Source of the DNA: Schistocephalus solidus
Taxonomy: Eukaryota > Platyhelminthes > Cestoda > Diphyllobothriidea > Diphyllobothriidae
DNA: 64,000 nucleotides
Direction of reading: 5' to 3'
Assembly (NCBI GenBank): GCA_017591395.1
Contig: WEDG01006602.1
Coordinates: 1 to 64,000 of the forward strand
Numbering within the stretch: the stretch's first letter is position 1; the number at the start of each line of letters is the position of its first letter. Made by a program: the position numbers and the translations under genes. Of the stretch, positions 24,360 through 37,115 are shown one piece after another. The notes beneath the pieces are model-generated. The model was not told the DNA's origin. It was given only the letters and a program-made list of their open reading frames with translations, and did no database searches.

Positions 24360-25720
24360 GAAGATATAACTAATCTCGGAGCATTGGATCAGTTTGTTCA
24401 TTTCTCCGAACTCTCCAACTACCTCTATAATGAAGAGCCATGTATTTGGTCAGAAACCGAACCCCCGACTAAATTCTCCTTACTCTCCAATTGGAATGGT
24501 CTGGCCGAGTTCTACGCCAAACTGAGGGCAACAAAGTTTTTTATGTCATCTCGTCGCCAACCTGCCATGGTGGAAACCTCGAGCGCATCGACAACCTTGT
24601 CATCTCCAGGGATGGGATGTCAACCGGCTCTCTCTCTCTCTCACTTGGTCCTTGGAAGTCTGCGTTTGACTGTATGCAATGGGGACCGTCGTTTGTGATG
24701 CTGTAAGTCTACAGCGTGGAACCAGCTAAATCAGCCGTTATGGTTGTCGCAGGTATAATAGACTGTCCCGCACATTCACTAACCGGAGGCCTTCTGAAAA
24801 CACAGGCAGCTGTTTGGATGTTGGTGCACTCCAGCCTCGTTTGACCCTTGTTATTAGCTCAGAATATCCACATCTTCAACACGTTCTAATTCTTTATCGG
24901 GCTGTTTATAAGTAAAAGTAACCCAGTGTATGTGCTTCTGTTGATATCACACTTATAACAAGGCCTGGGTTTGGTGACGGACGGCCTGTTCTGCTGGTGT
25001 GGGCTTCGTCTCTGGAGGGAAACCCTTGGAGCCTTCAAAAATATACCTGATGATCCATTGCCAGACGTTCTGACTCAGTTGTGTCACTGGATTAAGATTA
25101 TGTGAGAAGAGGTGAAACCAACATTTTGGGAGTACGTTGATAAATGTAACGTGCCTGATCGGCCAATACTCCGAATCTCCAATGAAACCTGATTGGGAGA
25201 GAAATTGAGATAGCTGCCGGCTCATCACAGGTTTTCGCTGTACTTCGATTCTTGTGAAGTTACAACTTCCCGGTAACTGTGGTCTTTGTTCGTCATACCC
25301 GGTCTTTCATTGTGTCCATTCGCGGAATAGCGGGTTTTCTGCCGCCTACCTAAAGGCAGTCTCCACTGTTGCATTCCACATGATGAGAGTAAGGGCAACA
25401 GCTCTCAGGAAAGCTAGATCTATTTCAAAGGAATCAGGTTCTTTGGATGCCTAGAGCCGATTACCGCTCCCCTTAGACTACCAGGCAACCCGTTAAGACA
25501 TTATATGCTCATTAATTTTCATTTTTGGTCGGCTGTCTACCCTCAGTTGGTACTATACAATATCCTGCTGTTGTGAATTGAGATCTTTGATAAATTAGCA
25601 GAAGTTTTCACTCCCTCTCTATTAGGCCTGTTTCCTTGGATACGAGGTGGCAATAAAACTTCTCAACCTCATCGCACCTAACTGGTAGAGGACCAATAGG
25701 AATCTTTCCATGTTCCGTGC
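24360..25720 (+). other. Possible LINE remnant, not established
   Basis: Around 24,480-24,620 frames overlap in a way that suggests old coding sequence (for example SSPTCHGGNLERIDNLVISR), reminiscent of the segment after the RT palm in some flatworm LINEs. No catalytic motif supports it, and I would not rely on it. Confidence 0.15.
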
Positions 25721-28700
25721 CTGTTACCTGCTAGTGTCATCTCCGTGTGCCGAAATCAAACGCAGAAGTTCAATCTCCGCGGTGATAGGGCATGCTCGTG
25801 TCGCTTCCCGTCGCCTCCGTTGCATTTTCTTTTGTGTTCTAAACCTCAGCCATTAGTTCTCAGGTCGCGTATTTTTTATTTGAATTGGCTTCTATCAATT
25901 TCTATCAGGCTCTTCCTACCCGAACCCTTTTTTAAGGCGAATTTATCCAAATTTTGAATGCCAAAGTTAACTTTGTCTATTCTTAGCTACTTTCTATTTT
26001 TCCAATCCTAGAGCAAGCCTTTGTTTTTCAGTGCATACAGTTTATGTGACAAATATATATCCACATAAAAATTCTCATCCACATAAAAATGCAACATAAC
26101 TACATCGTTATCTATTTTCGTGAATTATCATCCGCGAATCAGGCATATCTACTTCTGCCACTTAGATGCCCTTTGGTGAGTAAACACGGAAGACGCTAGC
26201 TCGACCACCCAAGTGACACTACGAATTTCACTAAGCCGTGTTTCAGGTGTGTACCAGTTGAAGTCCTGGCTCCTAAGACACTCACATGGGCTTTCTTCCA
26301 AAGCTGAGGCATGTAAAGCACTTAAATCTGCGGTTACGGATATTTATAAAAAGTATTTAGTTCCCTGGAGCTGCAATCATTTACGTCGATGCGTAGTCCT
26401 TATCCATGTTGCTTATTTTTTAAGCCATGTTTAGTGAGTCCTGCATAATTACACTCCTTTTTAACATATTAAGGATGGTTCAACATCGTGCTGAAGTGTT
26501 TATTAATCTAACCTTGTTACAAGACGATTTACAGAATTCGGGCTTCACTTTAGAACGTCCACAAGCAGCTCAAGTCTCGGGTCTTCCGGGCCTGAGGTTT
26601 GCATGTTACTGGTTTAGGAGGAAAAGTAGAGTACAAGTGAAAATTATAGCCTCTATTGTCATTTTGCAGTAATACTTCTCGTTTTTAATTCTTCTGCACT
26701 ATGCAAGGATTATAAGGGAACCCCAATGCAGAACGGAACACCCCTAGTCCGTTTCAAACTCACACTAGGTTGGTGGACGTCTCTCCCACATGATATTCCC
26801 GATCTCAACCGCGAGCTTGATCCCGCGACTTGATTGATATTGCAGTACGTAACAAACTGTTCACGTAAACCGACGTTAAAGCCAACTGTACAAAATAGGG
26901 AACATTTCGTACTTGAACGAAAAACTGGTGATGGTGCTTGAAAGTCCGCATCACACCTTATCCCGTGGCCACCAAAAATCAAAAAATTTTCTGGATGTGA
27001 ATGGGTATCCTAGTGCGCAGCAGGTTTATCAATCCTCACACGATGCTATGTTTTTTAATATTCATGGACGACGTACTGAGTCGCGGTGACATTGTATTTG
27101 ATGCCCTTATGCTATCAATGGGTATGACCCTCCGAACTTGAAGCCTGAAAGTTGCGATGGCGTTATCGCCGTCCGAACCAGTCTTTTCTGCAACAGTTTT
27201 GCGAGAGAGATGTCGATCCCTCAGCCAGTCCTCCATCCTCTCGAGCATTCCCCGATATTCAAGCCTGTTAAAACATTTTTGACATGAAGTTTTAAGCGGG
27301 CCAACTATCGGTAATAACTCTGGATCGGTTAGCTGCCCAACCGCCCACTGTACTGTCAATTGGTGTGAGGATGTAATGTTCACCATTTGAACTAATTCTG
27401 AAATGACCGAAGGGTCCGTAGCCCATGCATAAAGAGATCATGACTTCAAATTAGCCTTAGAGAGTTGTGGAGCTGCCCTTCGGACACTGCATTCGTACAC
27501 CAAAGGGTTGGGGGTGAGAACCACTTCTTTTCCCCGAAAGTGTGAGGTATTAGCTTGCCCACGCCTTTTTTATGGTGGGACAGAATTACGTGACATCCGC
27601 CTGCCTTCCTCTTCACACGCCCACTGTGTTTAAATGACTGCAACTAGAGATGGACGTGCACGCGGTGGCCGGAACCGCGTGCCGATCCTTGAGTTCCCAC
27701 AACCAAGTTTTCAATTGGGCGTTTCGCATTCCCGTTCCGCGAGTGTAATAAGGATCTCAGTGCGAAAGAACCATCGTAGCCTGCCCGCGAGTCTCACGCA
27801 GGACTGCGTTAACCCGCCAGTAGGTAATATACTAAGTCACGACAGTTAGTGCAGTTGTTTTTTTTAGATTAAAATAGGGACTTTATCGGACCCGAAGCGG
27901 TCTCACTATTTCCTCCTACCATATCAACACCTGTACCTGAGTCAAGCTGAACTGAGATAAGATTGGGGGCGATAGTTTTTATGCAGCGGCATAAGGGGAA
28001 GCCTTGATGCCACTAGTTAAAACAGAGCCTGAACTGTCCGCTTCGTTTGAAGTTGAAAATAGCAGGCGGAATTTCAAGTTTCGAGTTGTTTTAGTTAGCA
28101 GTTAATTCATGTAAACTTTGGTGTTGATTTCCATACAAATACTGAGAAAGTTAAGTTTGATGAACGTATGTTTTTTTTTTATTCCACTTCTTCAGGACTG
28201 TTCAATAATGCAAGTTGCGTGAGCGCAGTTAAATTGAAAACAGTCGATGCATTAGTTGTCATAGGAAAAGTGTGGAAAGAGAGGGTTAGCTGACTCGCAT
28301 AGCAGAACGTAGGATGTGCCGGCACCATTATAGAGCAGTATAACATGATCAATAATCCCAAGCTTTTAGTTTGTAAACCGTCACTGTGATCGCCGATACA
28401 GCAAATGTTGCGGAGCATGCACCACTCTGATCAACCGTCGAGGCGGGTTGACCTGGGTTCCCAATAATCGCGACTCCCTACGCAACCTCAGTCATGGATG
28501 TGAAACAGTGAAGAAGCTCGTCCGAAACCTTGAACGATGCGTAGAAGTCCACCAGTGGTCTCGAGTGGCTTATCGATTGCTCGGACGAGGATAGTCAGAC
28601 ATGCAGATCTCTGCTCCATTTTGCGTTATGTCGCGATCATTGTGCCGATCGTCGAGATGGTTTCCGCGACGTAAGTACCATCTACAGGGCGATCTAATAA

Positions 28701-29859
28701 GAATGAATTTGAAATTAATTGCCGACCGTCTTTGTCATGGCCACTTTGCACAGCTCTTCCGATACCCTGGTAGGTGTCTGTTATATTAAAAGAGGATGCG
28801 AAATTGTTTAAACGAACCACCATCTCTCAATACGGGTTTGTTAGGCGGTGTCGCAGTTTACGTAGTATTCGCATCTGCATCAGGTAATTAGGCAAGTCTT
28901 TACTGACTGAGGCAGATCTTAAGACCGACCGATCGATTCTGTGTTCAAAATCTGAGTGCCCTATGTGGAGCCGCTCTGTTTGTAAACTGACTTCATAGAG
29001 ACTGTCTGCGTCCTTGAAAACGAGAGCGTCTTCCTCTGGCAGGTTAAACAGTCAGTTGACTCCAATCGACACATCATGTCGTTAGTTGATGTAAAGGCAG
29101 TTGCTTTTGCAGCCCTTTGGACTCAAACTTAGTGGTTTGTCATGTCCGTAAAGTTAGTCCTGCGGACTGCATTGTATTTTTTTTACGATGTAGCAAAGAG
29201 CGCCAAGCTTTTATTAAGCGGCGGCGGAGTGTGGCCTTCAACCCCTGAGGCGCTAGCATTCCTGGACGTTTGAGCATTTTGGGCTATCGCCCTAGAAACT
29301 CCATTGCTGCAATTTCTACCTCACCAGCCCTCAGACTTGCCTCCAACGCGGTCGTTGATCCATCCTTTATTTGACTGCTGCTCTCAGCCAATGAGCCCGG
29401 GTATCGATCTGCTGGGAAAAGGCTTCTGAATTTATATCTGCTCGGCGTTAAAACAGCGCTCGGACTGAGTGAAGTTTATGCAGAATCTGATCACTGCTTT
29501 GGAAATCACTTCAAGTTTTCTTAAGAAAAGGGTAGGAGAACGCCTTTAAACTCCCTATTATTTATAATATTATTAAAAATTCAATACTTCCAGTGTATTA
29601 ATGACTTTCTTGCGTACCATTCTTTATACTTTCTTAGCTATTAAGCCGCTTATAGGAACGTCTAGGAAGGGGATTCGGCGGTTAGTCTCCGCTTTAATTG
29701 TGGATTGAGTACTGGGGTCAGTTGACTTCTGAATGTGTTTGACGTGTTTGGCCTGATAAGGTTTGGCAGTATCGGAACCTCAGTTGATGCTTAGAAAAAA
29801 TGAGCTATCCAAACCGAGGCAGTTACTTCTGTGGTATGCCCTTCATTTTTTCTTCGAAA
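25721..29859. other. No recognisable gene
   Basis: About 4 kb with only short frames. The longest, 27,036-27,386 on the - strand (116 codons, containing LERMEDWLRDRHLSRKTV), has protein-like composition but no family I can name. I see no tandem repeats or terminal repeats. It is probably old retroelement sequence beyond recognition. Confidence 0.35.
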
Positions 29860-29879
29860 ACACGCTAATGTTTCCGAGG

Positions 29880-30270
29880 GTGTCTTAAGCGGTTGGAGTC
29901 GTTACTCTTTTTAGCACCACACACCACAGATCTAAGTTCCGTGTGTCAATGATATTTTCGTCTTCTAACGGGATCAGGCGTTAAAATTCATAAAACAGTT
30001 AAAAGCCATCTTTCCGAATGTACGATTCACGAGAGAGGAAGGAGTGAACAACTAGATTTACAGCCTTCATGTCCACGTCTACCATAAAATGCATGCTGAC
30101 CTAAGACTAAGGCTTTCAAGTAAACGAGAAGTATGACGCAAGAGTTCGGCTCCAACAGCAACCATCTAATCAGCTAAATCTGTGTTGCATAATCATATCC
30201 TGTCACTTGTTGAAACTCACTGCGATGTAGCTAAAGGCAGGATTGCTTGATTAAAGTACATTCAGCAGCT
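29880..30270 (+). pseudogene. Penelope-like element, RT palm end, decayed
   Basis: The + strand reads CVNDIFVF near 29,940-29,965, where PLEs have YVDD followed by hydrophobic residues. Then come QALKFIKQLKAIFPNVRFT and REEGVNN, matching the FPDIQ(C/F)T(K/R)EEE block of the PLE at 46.6 kb. Next is a worn stretch and finally SVLHNHILSLVETH near 30,210, which sits where PLEs have the VRTLxxRVETHC segment. Both catalytic residues around the box are altered (YVDD to CVND), so it is inactive. The GIY-YIG part is not visible downstream before 31 kb. Confidence 0.6.
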
Positions 30271-31169
30271 GTTAAAATGGACGTCAGACTAAATCGCATC
30301 AAACCCCAATTTCAGGAAAGATTATTTGTGTGAAGAAAGTCTCGGATGTCGTCTGCCGCTTTCTCACACTACCGGGAGTTGCGTTCAGACAGGGAACAAC
30401 TCTAGTGCGTTAAGTGATGAGGCCGGAGGAACCTCTGTCACAGTAAGCACAGACTGAATTCCATCGGGAGAGCTGGCGCAGTTGTAAAAAGAACAGCTAC
30501 CTTGAAGAAGCTGGGTGATTACAAACCCTCAGGTCGCCGTCCACCCGATGGGACTCGGACACACTTTGAAATTTGACGGGACCGAAATTCAAATGCGACT
30601 CGTGACATTCACGTCACTCGCGAGAGGCTTGAGTTATGGTTCTGCGAGCCTTCTCTCATTCATTCCGTGCTAAAACTGGGCAGAGTAATTAATCATGCTG
30701 GAAGCATGAGGGTGAATGCTGTTTCCGGTGACATGACAAGTAAAAGAAATTTTTAAGGCTGTTTGCACTTATCATTTACGCCCGTGTTGAGCTTGCGGTC
30801 GTTAAGGTGTTCGGGTAAGGATAAGTTTTGTAAGCCCCTTGGGTTTAGTATACAGAGCTAACTACTATATATGTTTCAGCAGACCTAGGTTGGATTATTA
30901 TTTTATATCTACGGGCAGTAACCTTTTATGTGTGTTTACCACATTTGTATAAATACAAATGCACAAAGTTGTTTTATTGTGACGTTTGTTATTCAAATAC
31001 CCTTTATTTATGTAGAGCAGCTTTTTATTTATTTTTATATTTGAACAAGGCAAAGATGACGAAATAAGCAAAATTAAATGACGTCATAAAATTTCGTGAC
31101 CTCTTATTCAACTGCATACGGTCATTGCGTATTAATAATTCAAAATAAACTGTCCAATTATACATCTTC
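30271..31169. other. No recognised feature between two PLE fragments
   Basis: Stops in all frames. The piece could be worn PLE sequence linking the flanking fragments, but I cannot align it. Confidence 0.3.
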
Positions 31170-31179
31170 ATGTATTAGG

Positions 31180-31920
31180 CCAAAACTTACAACAAACCAC
31201 ATTCTATAGACGATATGTGGATGACATTTTCGCCATAGTCAACAGTCCAAAAGATGGAGAATTACTACTGAAGAGCATGAACAAGGCACACACAAAGATC
31301 AAATTTACGATCGAGCATGAGAAGCATAACACATTAACTTTCCTAGACGTCTTCTGCGTAGGCGGCCAGATGGTTCCATTCGCAGGTCCATCTATAAAAA
31401 AAACCACTTGGAAAGGTCAATACATGTACCTCCTCAGTGTCATTCCAATTCAGAGAAAATTAAATTTGGTGTTGTGCCTGTTTTCCTAGAGCCTCTAGAA
31501 TTTGTTCACCAGATACGATCGATGATGAGATCACTTTCCTAAAGAATGTCTTTATTGGAAATGGGTATCCGGAGAAATTCATCGATAAGTATCGCCATCT
31601 CAGAGGCGAAAGTCCTCCCGTAACATCTATGTCAAGAAAGCCGGTGGTAGTGTCAAATTTGATAACGTGCTGACTTTGATGTACGATTGAACGAACGTAT
31701 GCCGCATCTAAGTTGTTGTTTATAAGCACCACCAGGGCTATTTCAGTTAGACCGGCCAAAACATTCTGCCTATGCGTGCCCCATCGAATTTTATTTATCA
31801 GTTTACATGTAGTTGCGGATTCAAATACATTGGGCGCACGCAAAGGCTGTTGGCAACTCGGTCAGCCGAAATAGCTGCTAAGACCGGATAATAAGATAGC
31901 CTGGAGTTCAATTACAAAGC
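31180..31920 (+). pseudogene. Penelope-like element, RT palm to GIY-YIG, internally damaged
   Basis: A + strand frame has FYRRYVDDIFAIVNSPKDG with the catalytic YVDD intact at 31,214-31,225. TKIKFTIEHEKHNTLTFLDV follows, the block after the palm, then a basic KKTTWKGQYMYL. Frames then break. Near 31,780-31,880 the frame FIYQFTCSCGFKYIGRTQRL appears, the CxC plus YIGR signature of the PLE GIY-YIG nuclease. The distance between the two parts is roughly normal for a PLE, so the copy seems collinear but riddled with stops. PLE RT primes at exposed 3' ends and the GIY-YIG domain is thought to nick DNA. Conservation of the RT box suggests moderate age. Confidence 0.75.
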
Positions 31921-32904
31921 ACCTGGTGGACACTGGCCATATGGTGAACCCAATGGCTGCATTCAAGGTCGTATTTCGGGCGATGGCTGGGCGTCTCCTG
32001 CGCTAAACAGAGGCAGCGGCAATACGCAGACGAAAACCAGAACTCTGTAAGCAGCTGGATCATGTGATCAATTTCGCACTGCCATGGGAAGGACGAACGA
32101 AGCCCCATTCCCGCACCCCTCCTCTCATTCACCCCTCCCCCCCCCCGCATGACTGACTTGATGACAGTGAGCCCTTTGTCGGCGCGAAGAGCGTGATTGT
32201 ACTCGATGAGACTTTATTTTTGTTTGTGTTTTATGAAAAGGGATGTCGTTTTGTGTGAAAGGCATTATTTGACCTCCTCTGCAGTCTCGGTCTGCTCTAG
32301 CGCGTGTTCCATTTTGGCAACAAATTCTGCCAGTATGCTCTCCAAAATGTTGAAACTGGTTTTGTGTTCAGAGACCGATAGTCATGTGGTGCTTAAGTTT
32401 ATTGATGGCGTATGATCTTCCGTAACCCCTTCGAGTTCAGTTGCGTTGACCTCTCAACCATGTCAGCAACTCTATGAGCATGCATATTTGCGGTGCTAGA
32501 GCTGATCGTTCAAATTAGCTTTCACAGCAGCTACCACAACAACCGAACTCGAGCTCTCGCATCTCTTGGCAAAACCTTGTTGCCAGCCCGTCTCGCAATT
32601 TAGTGAGGCTTTTAAAGTCAGATTCGAATTTCAACAGCGTAGTTGCGACTGTAGGGTAGTTATATGTGGACAAACAGCCCACAACGTTGGATAAAGGCAC
32701 TCCAGGGACTTCCGGTGACTTTTCAGGTAATTTGGAGCCTGACTTCTTCACCTGACCACATGAGACTCAACTCGATCGCCCGTATCACATTGCGACAACT
32801 CTGACCGCCATCCGAGTAAGCCGATTGGCTGTCTGCCCCCGAGACAGTCACCTATCGACAGATGTCTGTCAAAGGTCAAAAGGATGCCTCTGTGATGACT
32901 GAGT
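31921..32904. other. No recognised gene; C-rich tract near 32,130
   Basis: After the PLE remnant there is a pyrimidine-rich stretch ending in about ten C residues near 32,135-32,145. Further on there are only short frames, none recognised. Confidence 0.35.
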
Positions 32905-32934
32905 CGCTAGTAGAAGGGTTGCTGTGATTCGGTC

Positions 32935-35571
32935 GTGGCGCTGGTACGGTCGCGGCGCTGGCATCTGCTGGACTATGTTCTCGTCCGGGGGCGAGATCGA
33001 CAGGACGTGCTGGTAACCAAGGCGATCCGCAATGCCGATGGTTGGACAGATCACCGCCTCGTCATCTCCCAGATGAGGCTCCGACTGCAACCCCGACGAA
33101 GGCCCCAAAGTAAGAGGCCGCCATGTAAGTTAAATACTCTTTTATTAAATTTGCCTGCTCACTGTTTTGATTTCAGCAACCAAATAACCGAGAAACTGGA
33201 GGACCTGCATGCTCCAGATGATAACGCTACCGTGGAGACACGATGGTGTCAACTGCGAAATGTCATCCAGTCCACCGCCCTCGATGTACTCGGACGCGCA
33301 CAACTCTGTGATAATCACAGAGGCATCTCGTTGCTCAACATCGCCGGGAAGATCTTCGCCCGTATCCTTCTCTATCGTCTTAACGGTCATCTAGAGCAGG
33401 GCCTGCTCCCGGAAAGCCAATGGGGCTTCCTCCGACAACGCGGGACAACCGATATGATCTTTGCCGCCCGCCAGCTACAAGAGAAGTGTCAGGAGATGCG
33501 AACTCACCTATACACTACCTTCTTGGATCTAAAGAAAGCCTTTGAAACGGTGAATCGTGACGGATTGTGGAAAGTCATGCAGAAATTTGGTTGTCCTAAG
33601 CGGTTCACGCACATGGTACGTCAACTTCATGACGGGATGACGGCGCGCGTCACTGACAACGGGGCGGTATCCGAAGCATTCGCAGTGACCAATGGAGTGA
33701 AGCAGGGCTGCGTACTGGCCCCCACCCTCTTCAGTCTCATGTTCTCGGCTATGCTGATGGACGCCTACCGTGATGAGCAGCCTGGTATCCGCATCGCCTA
33801 CAGAACTGACGGGCACCTTCTCAACAGTCGGCGTATGCAGGCTCCAACGCGCGTGTCTACGACTACAGTCCATGACTTGCTCTTCGCGAACGACTGCGCC
33901 CTTAACAACGTGACGGAGGAGGACATGCAAAGGAGCATGGACCTCTTCGCCGAAGGCTGCGCCGATTTTGGATTAACAATCAGTACAGCCAAAACGGTTG
34001 TCATGCACCAGCCGCCACCCAGCGCGGAATGCAATGCTCCTCGAATCAATGTCAACGGTGCTCAACTCAAAAACGTGGAAACCTTCGCTTATCTAGGAAG
34101 CACGATGTCGCGCAACACGAGAATCGATGACGAGGTTGCCCAACGGATCTCCAAAGCTAGTCAGGTCTTCGGCCGGCTGCAGGCCTCCGTGTGGAATCGC
34201 CACGGTATTCACCTGAACACCAAACTGAAGATGTACAAGGCCGTCGTCTTGTCGACACTCCTTTACGGAGCGGAAACCTGGGCCGTCTACTCGAACCAAG
34301 CCAGGAAGCTGAATCACTTTCATCTCAGCTGCCTCCGCAGAATACTGAAGCTAAGATGGCAAGACAGGATCCCGGACACGGAAGTCCTGGAGCGGACCGG
34401 AATCCTCAGCATCCATGCCATGCTGAGGCAAGTGCAACTGCGATGGAGCGGCTACCTGGTAAGAATGGACGACGAGCGACTACCCAAACGACTTTTCTAC
34501 GGTGATGTCGCTACGGGTTCTCGCCGGCAGGGAGGTCAAAAATGACGCTACAAGGACACTTTGAAGAAATCGCTGAAGCAGCTGCAAATCAACTCGGCGA
34601 CCTGGGATGACCTCGCCCAGGATAGACCGGCATGGAGAAGATCAGTGAAGACTGGTTCAGCAATCTATGAGGCAAACCGGATCGCCGCCGCCAAGGCCAA
34701 AAGAGCGGCATGAAAGTCACCAGCGCCCCGGACCAACACAACCAATGCCCAGGCCCTGCCAACATGCCCGCGCTGTCAACGCATCTTCCGCGCGCGAATC
34801 GGTCTGGTTGGACATCTTCGGACGCAATGCACCAACAATCCAACAATTCCAATTTATACGTCAAATTCTGCCAACCCTCCTTCTGACTCCCCCACCCTCG
34901 CTCCTGGCATCAATTTCATTACTCCCACCATCATAGAGACCACACCCATCTACTCATCGCCTGTTACCCCCACCACCGCAACCACCACCGCCTTCGCCTT
35001 CACTACCTCCACCACCACCACCATCAGCGATGGGGAATCTCTCCTAAGCTGTACTCAATGCCACCGCACATTCACCTCACGCATCGGCCTGGTCGGTCAC
35101 TTGCGAATACATCGTACAGAGACCGGTGAGCCAGCGCCTGGAGCACCATCACACAGCAGAGATCGTCGCCTCCACTGCCCTCACTGTCCTCGCGCATTTT
35201 CTCATCGCATGGGCCTATTCGGTCCCATGCGCATCCATGACAGCGGAATACACCACAATGCCGACAACACCGATACACCACGCACACCCTCCGCTCCTGC
35301 CATTCTTAGCGCCCCTGCCACCCCCACTACCATGAATGACATCCTCCCAGCCTCTACCGATTTCTCCTGCCCACACTGCGCCCGCACCTTCAACTCACGC
35401 ATCTGCCTGATCGGTCACCTGCGAATCCATCGCACAGAGGCTGGTGAACCAGTGCCTGGGGCTCCGATATACAGTCGGCGCGCTCGCCTTCACTGCCCTC
35501 ACTGCTTTCGCACATTTACACACCGCATGGGCCTATTAGGACACATGCGCCTCCACGAAAACCTCCGGTAA
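32935..35571 (+). pseudogene. RT plus C2H2-finger polyprotein, two in-frame TGA codons
   Basis: One + frame runs 879 codons, interrupted only by TGA at 34,543-34,545 and 34,711-34,713. Both follow a position where CGA would fit (GGQK-stop-RYKDTLKK and RAA-stop-KSPAP). Domains in order: endonuclease C-terminus ([27 protein letters not shown]); RT from [35 protein letters not shown] (motif A); [17 protein letters not shown] (motif B); [11 protein letters not shown] (motif C, normally FADD, so the second Asp position reads N-D); RT thumb; then five fingers between about 34,760 and 35,560. Fingers 2, 4 and 5 keep CX2C-X12-HX3H (for example [20 protein letters not shown]); finger 1 ends in Cys; finger 3 has lost its first His (FGPMRIH). 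The segment between VLGRAQ and LCDNHRG is joined abruptly, implying that the RT N-terminal region was deleted. Confidence 0.85.
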
Positions 35572-37115
35572 ACCACCGGAGGCTAAGCTACATCAGCGCA
35601 CACTACCTACACCAATGCATCGACAACACCCTCACAATCACCATTTACCAGAGTATATCATGGTTTCCTAGAAACCGTGGCTGGGAAGTCTGCCAATTTG
35701 ACGCTTCCACCAGACCACGCCATCGGCTCAGTGTATGTGCTGTGAGTGTCGAGTGGCTGACCAGTCAGACGGTGATGGCTGCTCCATAGCCCCTGAGTAA
35801 GTGAATCCTGGTGTGTGCATTATGGGGGCCAGATCGTGCTGTGGCGCGCGAAGACGGGTACGCCGATCCGTCAGCCAATGCGCCCACTCCCACATCAGGC
35901 AGCTGACCGTTTCGGACAGTGTCTGATGTTGGGGGTTGGGGAGAGAGTGAGGTCGACAGCTCAGCGCATGTTCCTCACTATAAACAATCTGACGCGCTTG
36001 TAACTATCACGATGCGCTAAAAGCTGTGGCTTGGAAGATTGCTAACTGATGGGATAACTCGGACCGCGTGGTCAGCCCAATGTGTGTTTTGTGTGGAGTG
36101 GCCGACTGGCGGACTGAGAGTCAGGCTGCAATGGCTCCTTCTTAATGTGGTCTTTATGGCACTCCCACTCTGTGGGATCCGAGCCAGGTGTAGTGGTACG
36201 CCCACGGGCGGCTCCGGCCGCGCCAGCCACCTGCGACCTCTCTCATCTCCGGTCTTCTTGCCTCTGTCGAGAGACCGGGCTCATGTGGGAGAGGAGAAGA
36301 GTGTGCGGTAAGGTAAACCGCTGCGGTTGGAAGGTTGCCAACTGACAAGTACACTCAGACCTCGCAGTTAGTCCAATGTGTGTTGTGTGGAGTGGCTGAC
36401 TGGTGGTCTGAGAGTCAGGCCGCGATGGCTCCTTCTTAACGTGACCTCTGGCTATCTCACACATGTGAGATGTAAGCCGTTCAACCCCCTGTTGTGTGAA
36501 ATCCTGGTGCTTGTGTTTGGGGGGCCAGGTCGTGTACGTAGTACACGTAGACGAGGTCACCAGCAGCTGCGCCTGCTTCCGCATCAGACAACTGACCGGC
36601 TCGGACAGTGGTCAGATTGTGGGGTTGGGGGAGAGAGTGAGGTCGAGAGCTCAGCGTATTTTCCTCACTATAAACAATCTGATGCGCTTGAACCTATCAC
36701 GGTGCGTTAAAAGCCGTGGCTTGGAAGGTTGCCAACTGACGGGATAACTCGGACCGCGTGGTCAGCCCAATGTGTGTTTTGTGTGGAGTGGCTGACTGGC
36801 GGACTGAGCGTCAGGTTGCAATAGCTCCTTCTTAATGTGGCCTTTATGGCACTCCCACTCCGTGGGATCCGAGCTTGGTGTGGTGGCACGCCCAGGGGCG
36901 GCTCCGGCCGCGCCAGCCACCTGCGCCCTCTCCCATCTCCGGTCTTCTTGACTCTGTCTTGACATGGGCTCAGGTGGGGGAGGAGGAGAGAGTGCGGTAG
37001 CTGCAGCGCAAGGCTACTATCACTTAAACTAATTCACGCGCAAGTCACCGTCCCTGCACCACCTGGTGTGGAGCATACGGTGGACCTCGTCGAAATCGAC
37101 GGTCGAACTGCCGTG
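35572..37115 (+). repeat. LINE 3' region made of two roughly 690-bp tandem units
   Basis: The untranslated region after the finger stop repeats itself. CACTATAAACAATCTGA occurs at 35,976 and again at 36,666, an offset of 690. Each unit has an A part (GGGGTTGGGGGAGAGAGTGA, CTCAGCGCAT/TATT) followed by a B part (GGCTTGGAAGATTGC / GGCTTGGAAGGTTGCC, then GGCTCCGGCCGCGCCAGCCA). The second unit's A part is more diverged in the middle. Solo copies of the B part are scattered across the window. No protein is evident; the frames that exist are in G/C-rich repeat sequence. Confidence 0.75.

Larger units (their letters stand above)
32905..37115 (+). mobile_element. Non-LTR retrotransposon with C-terminal C2H2 fingers, 5'-truncated
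   Basis: The element holds the last part of an APE-type endonuclease, an RT with an internal deletion, a finger array and a roughly 1.5-kb 3' region. Its 3' end is the GACGGTCGAACTGCCGTG area at about 37,095-37,115, the same end seen in solo copies at 55.9, 42.95 and 44.92 kb. RT features ([31 protein letters not shown]) suggest the RTE/BovB-like group, though I cannot fix the clade by eye. The 5' start is truncated near 32,905; the missing 5' part of the same family appears separately at 38.75-40.17 kb. Similar RT-finger reading frames are, to my knowledge, abundant in diphyllobothriidean tapeworms. Confidence 0.85.

Noticed and set aside
24360..25720. LINE reverse transcriptase
   Set aside because: Only vague similarity in a short stretch; no catalytic or palm motif could be placed.
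33209..34323. Opposite-strand frames over the finger-bearing LINE
   Set aside because: Shadows of the RT coding frame, caused by high G/C in coding sequence.
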